Below, in pieces: positions 1-8,246 of a stretch of 64,000 nucleotides of DNA. A program made the position numbers and the translations under genes. The stretch's first letter is position 1, and every line of letters starts with the position of its first letter. The notes under the pieces were generated by a model, which had not been told where the DNA came from, did no database searches, and saw only the letters and a program-made list of their open reading frames with translations. Source of the stretch: Komarekiella atlantica HA4396-MV6 (GTDB lineage Bacteria; Cyanobacteriota; Cyanobacteriia; Cyanobacteriales; Nostocaceae); NCBI GenBank assembly GCA_019359395.1, contig JAHHHK010000011.1, positions 62,001 to 126,000 on the forward strand, written 5' to 3'.

Positions 1-825
1 TCCAGAGGTTTTAAATAAATCCACTCTGGCAATGTGAGGGGTGACAACCTGTTGGTATCCGCGTTTTATTTGTTCCTGCTTCAGAAAATCTTCCAAAATA
101 CTTCGCAACAGCGTACCTTTAGGCGTCCATAAGGGTAAACCTGGGCCCACTTGGTCGGAAAATATAAATAATCCTAATTCCTTACCAAGTTTTCGGTGAT
201 CTCGCCGCAGCGCTTCTTCTTTGCGTCGCTTGTACTCAGCAAGTTGTTCTGGGTTTTCCCAAGCAGTGGCGTAGATGCGTTGTAGCTGAGCCTTGGTTTC
301 ATCCCCACGCCAATAAGCGCCAGCCACGCTTTCTAATTCAATAGCTTTCGGGTGTAATTCGCTGGTGTTTTCTAAATGAGGCCCAGCACATAAATCCCAC
401 CATTCATTTCCCAGGTGGTAAATCGTGATTGGTTCCTGTTTAATATCTGCCAGGATTTCTAGCTTGTATGGTTCTTTAATTTCCTGAATTCGGCGTTCAG
501 CTTCCTCGCGCTTGACTTCTTCCCGAATAACTGGCAGTTTGCGATTAATAATCTTTACCATCTCTTTTTGGATGGCTTTTAGATCACTTTCGCTAAATGG
601 TTCTGGATTGTCAAAGTCATAGTAAAAACCATTTTCAATCCAAGGCCCAATTGTAACTTGCGCTTTGGGAAACAGCCTTTGTACTGCCATTGCCATCACA
701 TGAGAAGCAGTGTGGCGAATCTTTTTTAAATTCTCCGATTCGCTGGTACGAGGTAAATACATTTTTTCAGGTTGTTCCATCTCTAAGTTTTGATCAGCGA
801 GATTTGAAGATGATTTTGGCGACAT
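1..825 (-). CDS. thrS: Threonyl-tRNA synthetase, N-terminal 275 residues (3' end outside window)
   Basis: Charges tRNA-Thr in the cytoplasm. The visible part starts at an ATG at 825 and stays open to the window edge, so the C-terminal catalytic core and anticodon domain lie outside. There is no room for the N-terminal TGS domain: the protein goes almost directly into the editing domain, as in other cyanobacterial ThrRS. The editing-domain metal-like signature is intact, with HTASH near residue 38 and CAGPH near residue 145, followed by WTPKG close to the start of the catalytic domain. Some Nostoc strains carry two thrS paralogues, one linked to zinc limitation; which one this is cannot be told from the fragment. 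Confidence 0.93.
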   Translation of the reverse strand, partial: MSPKSSSNLADQNLEMEQPEKMYLPRTSESENLKKIRHTASHVMAMAVQRLFPKAQVTIGPWIENGFYYDFDNPEPFSESDLKAIQKEMVKIINRKLPVIREEVKREEAERRIQEIKEPYKLEILADIKQEPITIYHLGNEWWDLCAGPHLENTSELHPKAIELESVAGAYWRGDETKAQLQRIYATAWENPEQLAEYKRRKEEALRRDHRKLGKELGLFIFSDQVGPGLPLWTPKGTLLRSILEDFLKQEQIKRGYQQVVTPHIARVDLFKTSG

Positions 826-1572
826 TGGTTGCTGAACTATTAGCGAAGTGATTGCAAAAGATAATTTACTAAGTTCGAGTTCTGAAAATCTACCCAAATA
901 TAACATGGGTATAGTTTCTAGGTTTGTATGCTTTTACCTATAATCGATGCATGGCATCACAACAGTATACTAAAATCAGTATTAAGCATTAATTTAGTTT
1001 ACCTATAGCTGTCTTAAACATTTCTCTTTGAATACGTTTAATCACTTAATTTTTGAGCGTTGCTATTGCTTCACAATAAAATGCAGAATATTTTGATTTG
1101 TAAGCTTATTCAACTATAACTATTTTAATTTCTATAAGTTTGGCTTAATATCCAAACTGCTGAATTAATTTGTAATAAAACATGTAGAAATTTATGTTTA
1201 ATTACATTAATCTGCGTATTCCTGGAAAAAAGCAAGCTACGCGTAGTATCTCCTAGAAAAGCAGTGCAAGAAATAGATGTCTATTGACATATTGATTAAA
1301 AGACTTAATCGCTTTATCATCATAGATTACAATCTTAACTTCTAATACCTCCTTTCTGATTTTTGATTGCAATTTGTTAGCAGCTATACCCGCGGGTATA
1401 TAGACATATCTCTCAGGGATCTGTACAAAACCCTCTGTCTGACCGTACAATATTAATTGTATCTTTTGTTACACAACATCTTCTCTCTAAATTATGAGAG
1501 AAATGAGAAAAGTGTTAAGAATGGTAAATAACGTTAATATTAGTAATAAAGTTGGAAGTATGCTTCTCATTT
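826..1572. other. Intergenic region of about 750 bp
   Basis: AT-rich and without a convincing gene. A 65-codon minus-strand reading frame (1253-1450) has no recognisable features and is probably chance. The one distinctive site is a perfect 16-bp GC-cored palindrome, TATACCCGCGGGTATA, at 1385-1400. A short inverted repeat TTCTCTC/GAGAGAA lies near 1482-1503. Promoters for thrS and for the DUF2605 gene must lie here, but none is obvious. Confidence 0.5.
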
Positions 1573-1890
1573 ATGCGAGACTCTAATTTACCGGGGACTG
1601 AGTTGCTAAAGACGGTTTTGGAACCTCTGCTGGACGATTTTCAGTATTGGTTTACGCGATCGCGCGACTTTCTGGAAACCGAACACATTTCATTTATGAG
1701 TGATCAAGAGCAATCGGATTTGCTCCTGCGAGTTAAGCAGGCGCAAGAAGAACTAAATACGGCGAAGATGCTATTTGCTGCCACTGACGGGCAAGTCGGG
1801 ATTGAAATGGCAACGTTAATACCTTGGCATCAATTGGTAACAGAATGCTGGAATGTGGCAATGCGCTTCCGCCGCTCTGATGAAGTTTAA
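1573..1890 (+). CDS. DUF2605 family protein
   Basis: Small soluble protein (105 aa) of a cyanobacteria-specific family of unknown function. I start it at the ATG at 1573 (MRDSNLPG); a TTG seven codons upstream is possible but less likely. It is mostly helical, with DDFQYWFTRSR near the N-terminus and a conserved-looking IPWHQLVTECW block near the C-terminus. The next gene downstream on the same strand is a DUF2973 protein; the two families commonly sit side by side in cyanobacteria, which supports both calls. The role is not known. Confidence 0.78.
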   Translation: MRDSNLPGTELLKTVLEPLLDDFQYWFTRSRDFLETEHISFMSDQEQSDLLLRVKQAQEELNTAKMLFAATDGQVGIEMATLIPWHQLVTECWNVAMRFRRSDEV

Positions 1891-2186
1891 GTCCTGGTTG
1901 CATCTATTGAAAATTCGGCAAACTACTTGAAAATAGCAAGACAGTATACAAGTCGAAGAAAGAGTACAAAATCCTTAACATTGTCTTAACATCATTCGGA
2001 TTAACAAAATAATGTATCCTATGTTACCGTAAATGGAATAACGGTTGACAATTTGCCTCAATAATAATCGTAAACGCACACACATAGAGTGCGTCAAATA
2101 TTCGCTACCACTGTGAGCCATAGTGTCCGCGAAGCAAAGCGTTACAATATAAAGTTTTAAAAATTGCTGCTCTGGAGGAAAACCCG

Positions 2187-2516
2187 ATGTTACACCTGCT
2201 TTACATTCTTGCTTTTACTATCCTTGCATTTATCGCTGTTGCTAATTTAATTCGCAACCTGATTATGTTCAGTTTTGATCGAGAGCGGACTTATCCGACA
2301 AATTCTTCAAGAATGGGTAATCAAGGTAACTTTGGCTATCTCGGATCAAGACAACAGTTTATACCTCATCCAGAGTTATTAGATAACGCGGGTAACTTAA
2401 TCAAAGAGCCACTTTTAGTAATGCGTTCGATTAATGTTGATGATGCTCGCCAACAACTCGATGCTCTTTACGAATCATCTCCAGGACATAAAAGCGAAAA
2501 TTCAGAGGAAGCATAA
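2187..2516 (+). CDS. DUF2973 family small membrane protein
   Basis: 109 aa. One N-terminal hydrophobic helix (about residues 3-26, LLYILAFTILAFIAVANLI) is followed by a hydrophilic domain with FGYLGSRQQFIPHPELLD. The start is firm: GGAGG lies 9 nt before the ATG. The family is almost restricted to cyanobacteria and has no assigned function. It lies 300 bp downstream of the DUF2605 gene on the same strand. The gap between them holds no gene. Confidence 0.8.
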   Translation: MLHLLYILAFTILAFIAVANLIRNLIMFSFDRERTYPTNSSRMGNQGNFGYLGSRQQFIPHPELLDNAGNLIKEPLLVMRSINVDDARQQLDALYESSPGHKSENSEEA

Positions 2517-2678
2517 GAGCTAGGAATTAGGAGTTTGGGTGTAAATTATTGTTGTTTTTACATCCTTAACCTTTTTCTGACGCAGAAATTTCTTACCATT
2601 CTTAAATTTGTAGGCGATCGCGTCGATAGGCTGGTAAGTTAAAATTATGCTGTCTACTTGACATAGGTTTAAGTTGCT

Positions 2679-2864
2679 ATGAGTGATAAAGAAGCTGTTA
2701 TTGAGTTGGTGAAACATTTGCCCCAAGATGTAACTCTACGAGAAATTATTTAGAAAATAGAGTTTATTGCAGCTATAAGGGAAGGGTTTGACCAAATTGA
2801 TCAAGGTTAAGGCATTCCGGTTGAGCAGGTTGAACACTTAATCGATGCGTGGACTACCAAGTAA
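2679..2864 (+). pseudogene. Antitoxin gene broken by two in-frame stops
   Basis: Read as one frame of 62 codons, this gives MSDKEAVIELVKHLP, then an amber stop at 2751-2753, KIEFIAAIREGFDQIDQG, an ochre stop at 2808-2810, then a tail ending in DAWTTK. This is the layout of the short antitoxins paired with RelE/ParE toxins in cyanobacteria. The last 16 nt overlap the start of the toxin gene, as in an intact operon. Both stops are one substitution from a Gln or Glu codon. No indel is needed, so decay is recent, or the stops are sequencing errors. Confidence 0.75.
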
Positions 2865-3145
2865 TTCTCTCGCCAAAAGCACTTGGAGATTTAGAAATTA
2901 TCATCCGGTACATCGCTCACGACAATCCTGAAGCAGCCAGGAAAATTTGTCAGCGTTTATTGGAGAAAACGAAAGAACTTAGCCAATTTCCATTTAAGAG
3001 GCAAAAGGTTTCTGAATTTGATGAGCCTGATATTCGCCAGTTAATTCTGAAGCCGTATCGCATCATTTATCGGGTTGAAGAGGATAAGAAACAGGTGAGT
3101 ATTGCAAGGTTCTGGCACGCATCAAGATTCAGCCCTGAATTGTAA
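2849..3145 (+). CDS. RelE/ParE superfamily toxin
   Basis: 98 aa, GTG start inside the 3' end of the broken antitoxin frame. The fold signature is clear: MDYQVILSPKALGDLEII at the start, then helices with NPEAARKICQRLLEKTKELSQFP, then the strand-rich end RQLILKPYRIIYRVEEDKKQVSIARFWHASR. Family members inhibit gyrase (ParE) or cleave mRNA on ribosomes (RelE); the SPKAxxDL start and RFWHxxR end are closer to ParE/YoeB-like chromosomal modules. The reading frame is intact although its antitoxin is not, which is unusual. Confidence 0.85.
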   Translation: MDYQVILSPKALGDLEIIIRYIAHDNPEAARKICQRLLEKTKELSQFPFKRQKVSEFDEPDIRQLILKPYRIIYRVEEDKKQVSIARFWHASRFSPEL

Positions 3146-3177
3146 TTGTAAGGTAAAACGACCAATTATCGTTGACT

Positions 3178-3206
3178 GTAGAGACGCTGCAATGCAACGT
3201 CTCTAC
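3178..3206. repeat. GTAGAGACG palindromic repeat
   Basis: 29-bp hairpin: arms GTAGAGACG and CGTCTCTAC around a GCAATGC-type centre. The same family recurs at 12528, 18350-18455, 19416, 23160, 25357, 37555, 40628 and 47973. It can form a strong stem on either strand. Confidence 0.85.
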
Positions 3207-3245
3207 GAAAGAATCGGTTGTTATCGCCCCTATCTTGAATACTGA

Positions 3246-3416
3246 ATTGGTGTTCTAGTGGTAGTTGATGTAAGCCGCAATGATGAGGAACGGGATGCTG
3301 TGATTGGCTTGGACAGACGATGGAATCTTCTGTACCTCGTCTACATTGAGCGTGAAAACGACATGATCCTCTGTCATGAGTCGCAGGAGTTATCTGCTTG
3401 TATTCGAGGTTACTAG
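3246..3416 (+). pseudogene. Possible BrnT-like toxin remnant
   Basis: A 56-codon frame without a good start reads IGVLVVVDVSRNDEERDA, then VIGLDRRWNLLYLVYIEREND and a short unrelated tail. The E-E-R-x4-I-G-x6-L-L-x-V-Y pattern resembles the middle of DUF497/BrnT toxins, but the N-terminal third and the basic C-terminal end of that family are missing. It follows the ParE-type toxin. I read it as a scrap of a second toxin gene; chance resemblance is possible. Confidence 0.35.
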
Positions 3417-3452
3417 CATAGAATAACCTGTGATCTATTATTTAGAAGTGCA

Positions 3453-3866
3453 TTGACCAGATTTGAGTTCATAGTAGATGGGCCACCAGTATCACAACAG
3501 GCTCGTAAGCGCGGTAAGGGCAATCGGCTTCAAGATTGGAAAAAGACAGTGCGACAAGAGGCTGAAAAATACTGGTCTTCAGAACAAAAAACAGCTACCG
3601 GGTTGGTTATGCTCCAGATAACCTATTTTTATGATTCTGTTCAAATAGATGTAGACAATATAGTAAAGCCTATTCAAGATGCAATTATTGGATTAGCATA
3701 CCTCGATGATGATCAAGTAAGCGACCTCCTAGTTAGAAAGAGAAATTTGTCAGGTAACTTTAAAGTAGAAGACATGACCTCGACATTGGCGGAAGGCTTT
3801 GCCCGTGGCAATGAGTTCTTATATATTGTTGTAATTGATGCTCCTAATCAGGAGGTAGGTACTTGA
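3453..3866 (+). CDS. RusA-family Holliday-junction endonuclease
   Basis: 137 aa, TTG start (no ATG fits). Family core present: FIVDGPPVSQQAR at residues 6-18, then DVDNIVKPIQDAI at 66-78 and YLDDDQV at 83-89. Asp66, Asp68, Lys72 and one of Asp85-87 match the catalytic Asp/Lys set of RusA. Members cut four-way DNA junctions as dimers and are often phage-derived; bacterial host copies also occur. It ends in TGATG with the next gene, so the two are translationally coupled. No phage genes are seen nearby. Confidence 0.85.
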   Translation: MTRFEFIVDGPPVSQQARKRGKGNRLQDWKKTVRQEAEKYWSSEQKTATGLVMLQITYFYDSVQIDVDNIVKPIQDAIIGLAYLDDDQVSDLLVRKRNLSGNFKVEDMTSTLAEGFARGNEFLYIVVIDAPNQEVGT

Positions 3867-4546
3867 TGGCAACTTCAACCGCAAACTTAGAAAGAGAACG
3901 ATTACTGAAACTAGCACAGGAGTATCGTGAAAAGGGTTACGAAGTTTTTTTTCATCCAAATCTAGAAGATTTACCTGACTTCCTTAATAACTATCGCCCC
4001 GACATGATAGTACGTCGGGGAGAAGAAAATGTAGTTATTGAAGTTAAGTCACGCTCCTCACTTAACTCTTCTTCTAATCAATACTTAGGTAATTTAGCTC
4101 AAGCAGTACAAAGACACCCTGGTTGGAGATTTGAATTAGTAATGACCAATCCGGAGGATACAACGTATTCTCTGAAAGCAGAAGTTTCTCTTCAAGAACA
4201 TGAAATAGAATCACAGTTGCAAGTAGCAAGGCAACTAACGACGCAACATCTCGAATCAGCTATCCTATATTCTTGGTCTTTAGTAGAAGCAACTTTGAGA
4301 CTTATTGCTGAAAAGGAAGAGTTAAGTTTACAAAGATTTGATCCACTCTACTTAGTGAAGCAATTAGTAACTGAAGGTGTAATTTCAAAATCTGAGTATC
4401 AGTTACTAATGAATGCACTTTCATTACGTAATACTATTGCTCATGGCTTCAAAACTACACAACTGAGGCAAAATACTGTATCTGAATTGATCGAGCTTAC
4501 AGAGCAGCTCTTGAGAAATCTACACACTGGCGATGAAGCAAGCTAA
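3866..4546 (+). CDS. PD-(D/E)XK nuclease-like domain fused to HEPN domain
   Basis: 226 aa, ATG at 3866 sharing one base with the RusA stop; GGAGG at 3851-3855 gives good spacing. Residues 1-95 look like a restriction-type nuclease fold: Asp46 in RPDMIVRRG, then Glu59 and Lys61 in VVIEVKSR (D-x12-E-x-K). Residues about 120-220 are helical and contain RNTIAHG with Arg188 and His193, the R-x4-H signature of HEPN ribonucleases. The first domain resembles the AHJR-like (archaeal junction resolvase-like) group. The link with RusA suggests a two-gene nuclease module; target and role are unknown. Confidence 0.72.
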   Translation: MATSTANLERERLLKLAQEYREKGYEVFFHPNLEDLPDFLNNYRPDMIVRRGEENVVIEVKSRSSLNSSSNQYLGNLAQAVQRHPGWRFELVMTNPEDTTYSLKAEVSLQEHEIESQLQVARQLTTQHLESAILYSWSLVEATLRLIAEKEELSLQRFDPLYLVKQLVTEGVISKSEYQLLMNALSLRNTIAHGFKTTQLRQNTVSELIELTEQLLRNLHTGDEAS

Positions 4547-4637
4547 CACTGAATTTCAAGTCATGCTGCGAAGCGATCGCCCCACAGCATAAAATTAAAA
4601 GTGGTAAATTATTGGCTCCCTACGCCTAACTCCCTTT

Positions 4638-6926
4638 TTATGCTTCAATGACTACCCGAAGATTGCCCCGTTTTTTAGCAACGCGACAAGCAGTAGTACC
4701 ACCAGAACGCTCAAATTCCAAATCGAGAATTGTTGCACCTACTCGCAAATTATGGAAGGACAGGCGATTAATCGATTCTGGTAAAGCGGGGTCGATAATT
4801 CGCAAGCAGTTATTTTGGGCGTCAGGCACTAAGTTGATCATCATTTGTAGTAATTGGAAGATACTGCCAGTAGCCCAAGCTTGCGGAGTACAAGCAACGG
4901 GATACTGCACAGGGGCATTATCACCATTGCGTTCGTAGCCACAGAAGAGTTCTGGAGGACGTTGGTAGGGCTGTTGACTAGTCATCTCAAATAAGCCTTG
5001 AAAGAGTTCCAGGGCTTGATCGATTAAACCAAGCGATCGCAATCCCATTGCAATGAGAGCATTATCATGGGGCCAAACTGAACCAATGTGATAGCCCATC
5101 GGATTATAAGCAGGTGACATACTACTTAGAGTGCGAATACCCCAACCATTAAACATATCTGGTGCGCGCAACCGTTCTGCTACACTATAGGCTTTTTCGG
5201 GTGTGAATATCCCCAAATGCAAACAGTGACCGGGATTTGAGGTAATACTATCTACTAGCTTGCCATCTCCATCTAAAGCTAGAGCGCAGAAATCCTGGTC
5301 TTCTATCCAAAAGTCTTTGTTGAAACGAACCTTGAGGTTTCTAGCCTCTTCTTGCCAACGATCTGCAAGATCAAGCCGCTTCTTCATCCTAGCTATTTCT
5401 GCTAAGCGCATTTTAGCAGCGTAGACGTAAGCTTGCACTTCACAAAGGGCAACTGGGCCGTTAGCTAGTTCTCCTTTACGGTCTACAATACAGTCGCCAG
5501 AATCTTTCCAGCCTTGGTTGGCAAGACCGCGTTTAGATTTACGGTAATAGCTAAGGTAGCTATCTTGTTTGGTATTGCGATCAATCCACTCCATTGCTGC
5601 TAGAGCATGAGGCCAAAGTTGCTCTAGAATTTCTTGATCGTGAGTCCAAGCATAATATTCGGCATAGAGCATCAACCACAGAGGAGTGGCATCGATTGTA
5701 CCGTAGTAGGGTGTATGGGGAATTTCTTGACAACGAGCCATTTCCCCTAAGCGTAACTCGTGTAAAATCTTACCTGGTTCCTCTTCACGCCATTCATCGT
5801 CTATTTGACCTTGGTGTGCTGCCAGTAAAATTAGAGTTTCCTTAGCTATTTGCGGGTTTAACATTAGGCTTTGGGAAGCTGTAATCAGAGAATCCCGCCC
5901 AAATAGTGTAGAAAACCAAGGCACTCCCGCAGAGACAGTTTTGTACTTGCCAAAAGACTGGCGCAACAAATACATATCTTGCTCGGCTCGTTCAATCACT
6001 CGATTGAAAATACTCTTATCAGAGCTAATCCGTGTAATTTGTTGTACCCAGTTTTGCTCCTCCATCAACTCGGCGGCTTTTGCTTGTACTAGGGTAAAAG
6101 CTGCACTCACTGTGGAACTAGACTTGTTGTTTTTCAACATATTCACTCGATAGCCCAACTTTTGGGTTTCGTGAGAAGCCAACTCTAGTTGCCAAACCGC
6201 TGTGTAACCCTTAAAACTGTCTGGTCGCCGATGCTGGAATTGGATACGCGATTCCATTATCGAACCATCCAGACCTTGATAGGCGAGTGTCAGAGATTCT
6301 TCCTTCAACGCAGAGGAATGAGTTGGCAACGAGGCGCTATCAACAACAGAAGATGCTTCTTCTTCAAGCGTCGGTTCCACTAGGCGTAAAAGCCTACCTC
6401 GTTTTTCTCTGTCATAACCCCGGACTTCAAATAAATCCACAAAATCTGCATCAAAGCTAATGCTTAGTTCAAAACTGACGTTAGTTGTACTGTAGTTAGA
6501 TACCTCTATTTCTTCAAATAGCGCTCCATTGAGTACTATTTCCCGGCGAATCCCCACAGTTTCCGCTCTCAAGCATTCATCAATTCTGGGATTTGTACAC
6601 AAAACTGAAAGTGAAAACCCTTTTTCAGCAGTACTACTAAGGAGTACAGGCGATCGCCCTTCAATTTGTAACTCTAGACGACTGAGAAATCGCGTATCAC
6701 AGCAAAACAGTCCCATACTGGGATTGCCATCATTGAGAGAACAGCCAGAAATGTTCCCCATAGTATCTGTGACGAAAAATAAATCATCATCTTTAACCGT
6801 CAGGGTTGGTTGTGGTCTTTGACTGACAACACAAGGCCACTCTGGGATAGGTAATTGTTCGGCAGGAATAAAAGTTTTTCCGTCCAAGAAAATTTTTTCC
6901 GGGGTCATCAGCGTATCCGGTGTCAT
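4638..6926 (-). CDS. Amylo-alpha-1,6-glucosidase (glycogen-debranching-type) protein
   Basis: 762 aa, cytoplasmic. Residues about 45-250 match the N-terminal beta-sandwich of bacterial glycogen-debranching enzymes (FFVTDTMGNISG, CDTRFLSRLEL). Residues about 300-720 form the alpha/alpha-barrel catalytic domain with VPWFSTLFGRDSLITA, YYGTIDATPLWL and GSVWPHDNALIA. Family members hydrolyse alpha-1,6 branches of glycogen-like glucans; many cyanobacterial members have not been tested. Start is M1 at 6926 or a second ATG six codons later; neither has a clear ribosome site. It stands alone, facing the nuclease genes. Confidence 0.85.
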   Translation of the reverse strand: MTPDTLMTPEKIFLDGKTFIPAEQLPIPEWPCVVSQRPQPTLTVKDDDLFFVTDTMGNISGCSLNDGNPSMGLFCCDTRFLSRLELQIEGRSPVLLSSTAEKGFSLSVLCTNPRIDECLRAETVGIRREIVLNGALFEEIEVSNYSTTNVSFELSISFDADFVDLFEVRGYDREKRGRLLRLVEPTLEEEASSVVDSASLPTHSSALKEESLTLAYQGLDGSIMESRIQFQHRRPDSFKGYTAVWQLELASHETQKLGYRVNMLKNNKSSSTVSAAFTLVQAKAAELMEEQNWVQQITRISSDKSIFNRVIERAEQDMYLLRQSFGKYKTVSAGVPWFSTLFGRDSLITASQSLMLNPQIAKETLILLAAHQGQIDDEWREEEPGKILHELRLGEMARCQEIPHTPYYGTIDATPLWLMLYAEYYAWTHDQEILEQLWPHALAAMEWIDRNTKQDSYLSYYRKSKRGLANQGWKDSGDCIVDRKGELANGPVALCEVQAYVYAAKMRLAEIARMKKRLDLADRWQEEARNLKVRFNKDFWIEDQDFCALALDGDGKLVDSITSNPGHCLHLGIFTPEKAYSVAERLRAPDMFNGWGIRTLSSMSPAYNPMGYHIGSVWPHDNALIAMGLRSLGLIDQALELFQGLFEMTSQQPYQRPPELFCGYERNGDNAPVQYPVACTPQAWATGSIFQLLQMMINLVPDAQNNCLRIIDPALPESINRLSFHNLRVGATILDLEFERSGGTTACRVAKKRGNLRVVIEA

Positions 6927-8246
6927 TAGCCAAAATTCCGTGTACAGGTCTGTATTTACGTGGTTATATCAGAGTCAACAAGTGATGAACCCGTAGATGC
7001 TTCTGCGTTAAGACAGCGCAAGCGGTAGCTTTAGCGAGTACTTGAACATCAGAACGGGACAAACCATAAAGCAGCGTTAACTACAGAGAAAGGTTTGCCG
7101 CAGAGTGGGTCTAAAACCGACCTTCAGAGCTTGGGAGAAAGATGTCTAAAAATCATTTAAGCCTTTCGAGTCAAAATAATAGTCACATGCTGTTGGCAGA
7201 GTAGCGATCAAACCTATATAAGCAAATATTTATTAAATGTATATTTTATACATCCGAAGTCAAGACTGGAAACTGGGGAATTTTTTAGATAAGTTCTCGG
7301 TCTTTCAACTTTAACAGACAAAAGGCGCAGAAAATACTTAGCGAAGATGCAAAATTCACTGTTGTTGATGGGTAGGCAAAGCATCTATAGACTAATATTG
7401 TATGCAATCATCTTTAATCTTTTTGGTATTGGATTAGACAAGTTTATAATAACTAATTAATTGATTACATTTGTTCAATTAATTATGGACTAAGTTATGT
7501 AAGTGTAGCAGCAATGATTTATGGATGACAAACAAAGATTAACTGAGTGGGTGTAAATCAACGTATGCGATCGCGAGTGTTAATAAAGTAGAAATTACAA
7601 GGCAAAATGATGATTTGACGATTTTGACTTCTGACTTTCACAGCTATGAGTTACAAGTGCAACTTCTTACCTTAGCACTATCTTGTCAACTTTTCTCTAC
7701 TCATCGGTGATAGACTTGACACTAAAGGTTTCCAAGTAAACGTCTAGAACATGGCTTGCTGTAAGACAATAAAGAACAAGCTGACAGAGACCAACCCTGT
7801 GTTTACTTGTCCCTTTCTATAATTTGTCGGTTCTTTGCCAGCGCTACCTAATGGCAAAGCTGAGCGAGAATGTATATTGGGCTTAGTAGCCTACTATTTG
7901 AAACATCACAATGCTAGCCAATGGATAAAGAAAACTTGGGTGAAGAACAAAGCGGCCATGGCAAATGGTTATGCTACATCTATGTTTGCGACACGCTATG
8001 GTGTAAAAGACGAATGCATTGCCGCTGTAGCTATATTTGCTAATTAAGACTTTTAAATTTGTAAATAAAGCTGCACATGCTCCTTCTTTATGGTAGTAAA
8101 GTGTTCCACTTGCATTGGCAAAAAGTGCTTTTTAGCATTCTTTACATATTGCAACTGTCTAATTAACTTGAGAGTCCTTTGTAATTTGTACAATGCAGCT
8201 GTGACGTGGATAGATCTTGTCGAGATTGGGCGTTTAACGATAATTC
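6927..8246. other. 1.3-kb region with little coding evidence
   Basis: AT-rich stretch between the debranching enzyme and the first DICT kinase. Apart from a possible 70-codon gene at 7835-8047, nothing convincing was found on either strand, and no tRNA or strong hairpin. The gap is larger than is usual here and may contain worn-out genes. Confidence 0.45.
7835..8047 (+). CDS. Small hypothetical ORF
   Basis: 70 codons from a TTG. The translation is protein-like (GKAERECILGLVAYYLKHH, SQWIKKTWVKNKAAM, then YGVKDECIAAVAIFAN), with two Cys residues and amphipathic helices but no membrane segment or signal peptide. I do not recognise the family. No ribosome site fits the TTG, and an in-frame stop lies just upstream (7820), so it could be the 3' end of a decayed gene. 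Confidence 0.28.
   Translation: MPALPNGKAERECILGLVAYYLKHHNASQWIKKTWVKNKAAMANGYATSMFATRYGVKDECIAAVAIFAN

Noticed and set aside
1253-1450. 65-codon minus-strand frame
   Set aside because: No ribosome site, no family, AT-rich intergenic setting.
2520-2726. 68-codon minus-strand frame downstream of DUF2973
   Set aside because: Overlaps the antitoxin remnant on the other strand and lacks protein-like features.
4648-6822. Several plus-strand frames inside the debranching enzyme
   Set aside because: All lie antisense within a clear 762-aa gene; none has its own family match.
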